DNA from: a virus
Length of the DNA: 21,813 bases
Reading direction: 5' to 3' (one strand)
IMG/VR virus record: IMGVR_UViG_3300044635_000484
Span: 1 to 21,813 of that record
The notes below the pieces were generated by a model. The model ran no database searches. It was not told the origin of the DNA and worked only from the letters and a program-made list of their open reading frames with translations. A program made the position numbers and the translations under genes. Shown here in pieces: positions 20,514-21,813 of this stretch. The first letter of the stretch is position 1. The number at the start of each line of letters is the position of its first letter.

Positions 20514-21813
20514 AGTTTCTCGATCTCCTGTACGTAATAGTCAAAGTCCACAGGCAGCCCAACGTCCTTGATGTCGTTGCACACCTGCACGTTCCACCCA
20601 CTCTCCACGGCGAACTTGCGCCAGTCGGTCTTGCCCTTGAGCGGCGGCATCCACTTGATCAGCGGCTTGCCGCCCTTGGCCACGTAGTACCGGGTGGTGT
20701 TCTGCGCCTGGTGGTCACCCCACTGCAGGTAGCTGGAGCGCGGCACCTTGATGCGCAGCATGAAGTCGTGCAGGTGCGGCCAGTTCTCCACCGTCTCGCG
20801 GATCGGTGCGCCGTCCACCAGCACCTTCTCGGCCACCTTGGAGATCACCAGGCCGCCAGCGTTCTGGTGCCAGCCGGTCTTCCACTCGTAGGCGCCCTTG
20901 CGCTTGACGGTGCCGTCCTCGTACTGCCCGATATAGTTGTTCACGTCGCGCAGGTACATGCGCCGGTAGCGCACCTGCTCCAGGTTCAACCCGGTCATGT
21001 GCATCCACCATGCGCACGTCTTGTCCACAAAGTACATGTTGGCGCGGGGTACGCGAACCGTGACGCCGTCGGTGTTGATCTGCACCAGCGACAGGCCGCC
21101 GATCTCCATCAGGCGCTCGGCCAGCAGGCACAGCAGCAGTTGCCCATTCAGCGTGATGCTCATGGTGAACAGCGGGTCGTAGAACACGCTGAACTTGTTG
21201 TTGCTGTCGCCGTACACGCCGTTCAGGGCCAGCTTGAGCATGGCGCTCTCGCTGCTCTTCTTGGGGTACTGCTTGCGCTGCTCGAACAGGTTGCTGTAGA
21301 TGGCCACGAAGTCCTTGCCCAGGTGCGCCGGGTGGAACTCGTTGGTGATGGCCAGGTTCGGGTAGTAGCTGGTGACGTCGAGGTCGATGATGACGTGCTC
21401 GTCGTCAGACTCCACCACCACGTTCTCCAGCGAGCCGTGGATGCCACCCAGACCGAAGACGAACGTGAACCCGTCGACCGTGGCCGTGAGATCCGTGAAG
21501 ACGCCCTTGGTCTCGGTGATCGTCTGCGCCTTGAGCCAGTTCAGCACCCGGATGAACTCGGGCTGCTGGAACGTGATCCACGGCAGGATGGCGTCCTTCA
21601 AGTGGATCACCGGGCGAGGGGTCTGCCGCGGCGTGCGTCCATCGGGGCCGAAGTCGTAGCAGGAGACGCCGGCCTGCTCCAGGCGTAGCGTGAAGTATTC
21701 CTTGCCGATCTTGGTGTCGTTGAAGTTCAGCCAGTCCTTGCCCGGGTACTTGATCGTGAGGTCTTCGCGGAACCGCAGCATGTCCGTGGTCAGGTGGTAG
21801 AAGAGCCGCGTGG
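20495..21813 (-). CDS. Family B DNA polymerase, C-terminal part
   Basis: The frame is open to the window's right edge (T-R-L-F-Y-H-L-T-T-D before the Met at 21781), so the N-terminal exonuclease part and the start lie outside. Numbering from that Met, NDTKIGKEYF lies at 21-30, a GLGGIHGS (YxGG-like) at 110-117, and motif A IIDLDVTSYYPNLAI at 131-145. Motif B KLALNGVYGDSNNKFS lies at 183-198 and motif C QINTDGVTV at 224-232. The order and motifs are those of family B, not A. Motif C has Asn for the first Asp of the usual DTDS, but keeps the second. It should replicate the phage genome together with the downstream DUF3310, nuclease and helicase products. Confidence 0.88.
   Translation of the reverse strand, partial: TRLFYHLTTDMLRFREDLTIKYPGKDWLNFNDTKIGKEYFTLRLEQAGVSCYDFGPDGRTPRQTPRPVIHLKDAILPWITFQQPEFIRVLNWLKAQTITETKGVFTDLTATVDGFTFVFGLGGIHGSLENVVVESDDEHVIIDLDVTSYYPNLAITNEFHPAHLGKDFVAIYSNLFEQRKQYPKKSSESAMLKLALNGVYGDSNNKFSVFYDPLFTMSITLNGQLLLCLLAERLMEIGGLSLVQINTDGVTVRVPRANMYFVDKTCAWWMHMTGLNLEQVRYRRMYLRDVNNYIGQYEDGTVKRKGAYEWKTGWHQNAGGLVISKVAEKVLVDGAPIRETVENWPHLHDFMLRIKVPRSSYLQWGDHQAQNTTRYYVAKGGKPLIKWMPPLKGKTDWRKFAVESGWNVQVCNDIKDVGLPVDFDYYVQEIEKLCLALA

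Noticed and set aside
20711-21688. Long plus-strand ORF (325 codons) opposite the polymerase gene
   Set aside because: Its composition (Val, His, Gln, Arg, Leu) is that of a shadow of a GC-rich gene, and the opposite frame has all polymerase motifs.
20495-21813. Family A (Pol I-type) identity for the polymerase
   Set aside because: The motifs D-x-x-S-Y-Y-P, K-x3-N-x-x-Y-G and T-D-G are of family B; no family A motif such as V-H-D-E is present.
1-21813. CRISPR array, tRNA genes, insertion sequence or integrase
   Set aside because: Read-through of the window showed no regularly spaced repeats, tRNA-like cloverleaf, transposase or recombinase motifs; the only tandem repeat is coding (9472-9711).

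Overview
The window is a piece of a tailed, short-tailed (podovirus-type) bacteriophage genome. It is almost fully coding, mostly GC-rich, and its genes are tightly packed with overlapping stop/start codons. No integrase, repressor, tRNA or rRNA is seen. The GC-rich codon use and the look of the small accessory proteins suggest a proteobacterial host, perhaps a freshwater betaproteobacterium; that host guess is inference.

Positions 1-17306 form one rightward virion and lysis block. It starts inside a virion-like gene and continues with small beta-rich proteins (465-2366), an AT-richer fibre-like gene (2370-3539) and a small gene (3551-3838). A short intergenic region with two palindromes (3841-3897) precedes the scaffold (3902-4702), the P22-type coat protein (4722-5930) and two small decoration-like proteins. 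Each of the last three is followed by an almost identical GC-rich tetraloop hairpin. The order after that matches phage P22: a gp4-like adaptor (7064-7777), a gp10-like DNA stabilisation protein (7781-9313), a possible tail-needle analogue with four 20-residue repeats (9310-9990), a pectate-lyase-fold tailspike (9994-11883), a small beta protein, and three ejection-like proteins (12242-16542) in the positions of gp7, gp20 and gp16. The block ends with a small membrane protein, a holin-like protein and an M15 peptidase endolysin.

Positions 17303-21813 are read leftward and hold replication and accessory genes. In transcription order these are a family B DNA polymerase (cut by the window edge), a DUF3310 protein, a VRR-NUC nuclease, an SNF2-type helicase and a run of small proteins. 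The last of these overlap in different frames. The two blocks converge at a CTAG in which both stop codons lie. The promoter of the leftward block must lie outside the window on the right.

Together the genes describe a mosaic phage: a P22-like head, portal-closing tail and ejection apparatus combined with a non-P22 replication module. I found no clear new defence or anti-defence system. The least ordinary places are the nested reading frames at 17303-17641, the repeated hairpins around the coat and decoration genes, and the tandem-repeat needle candidate.
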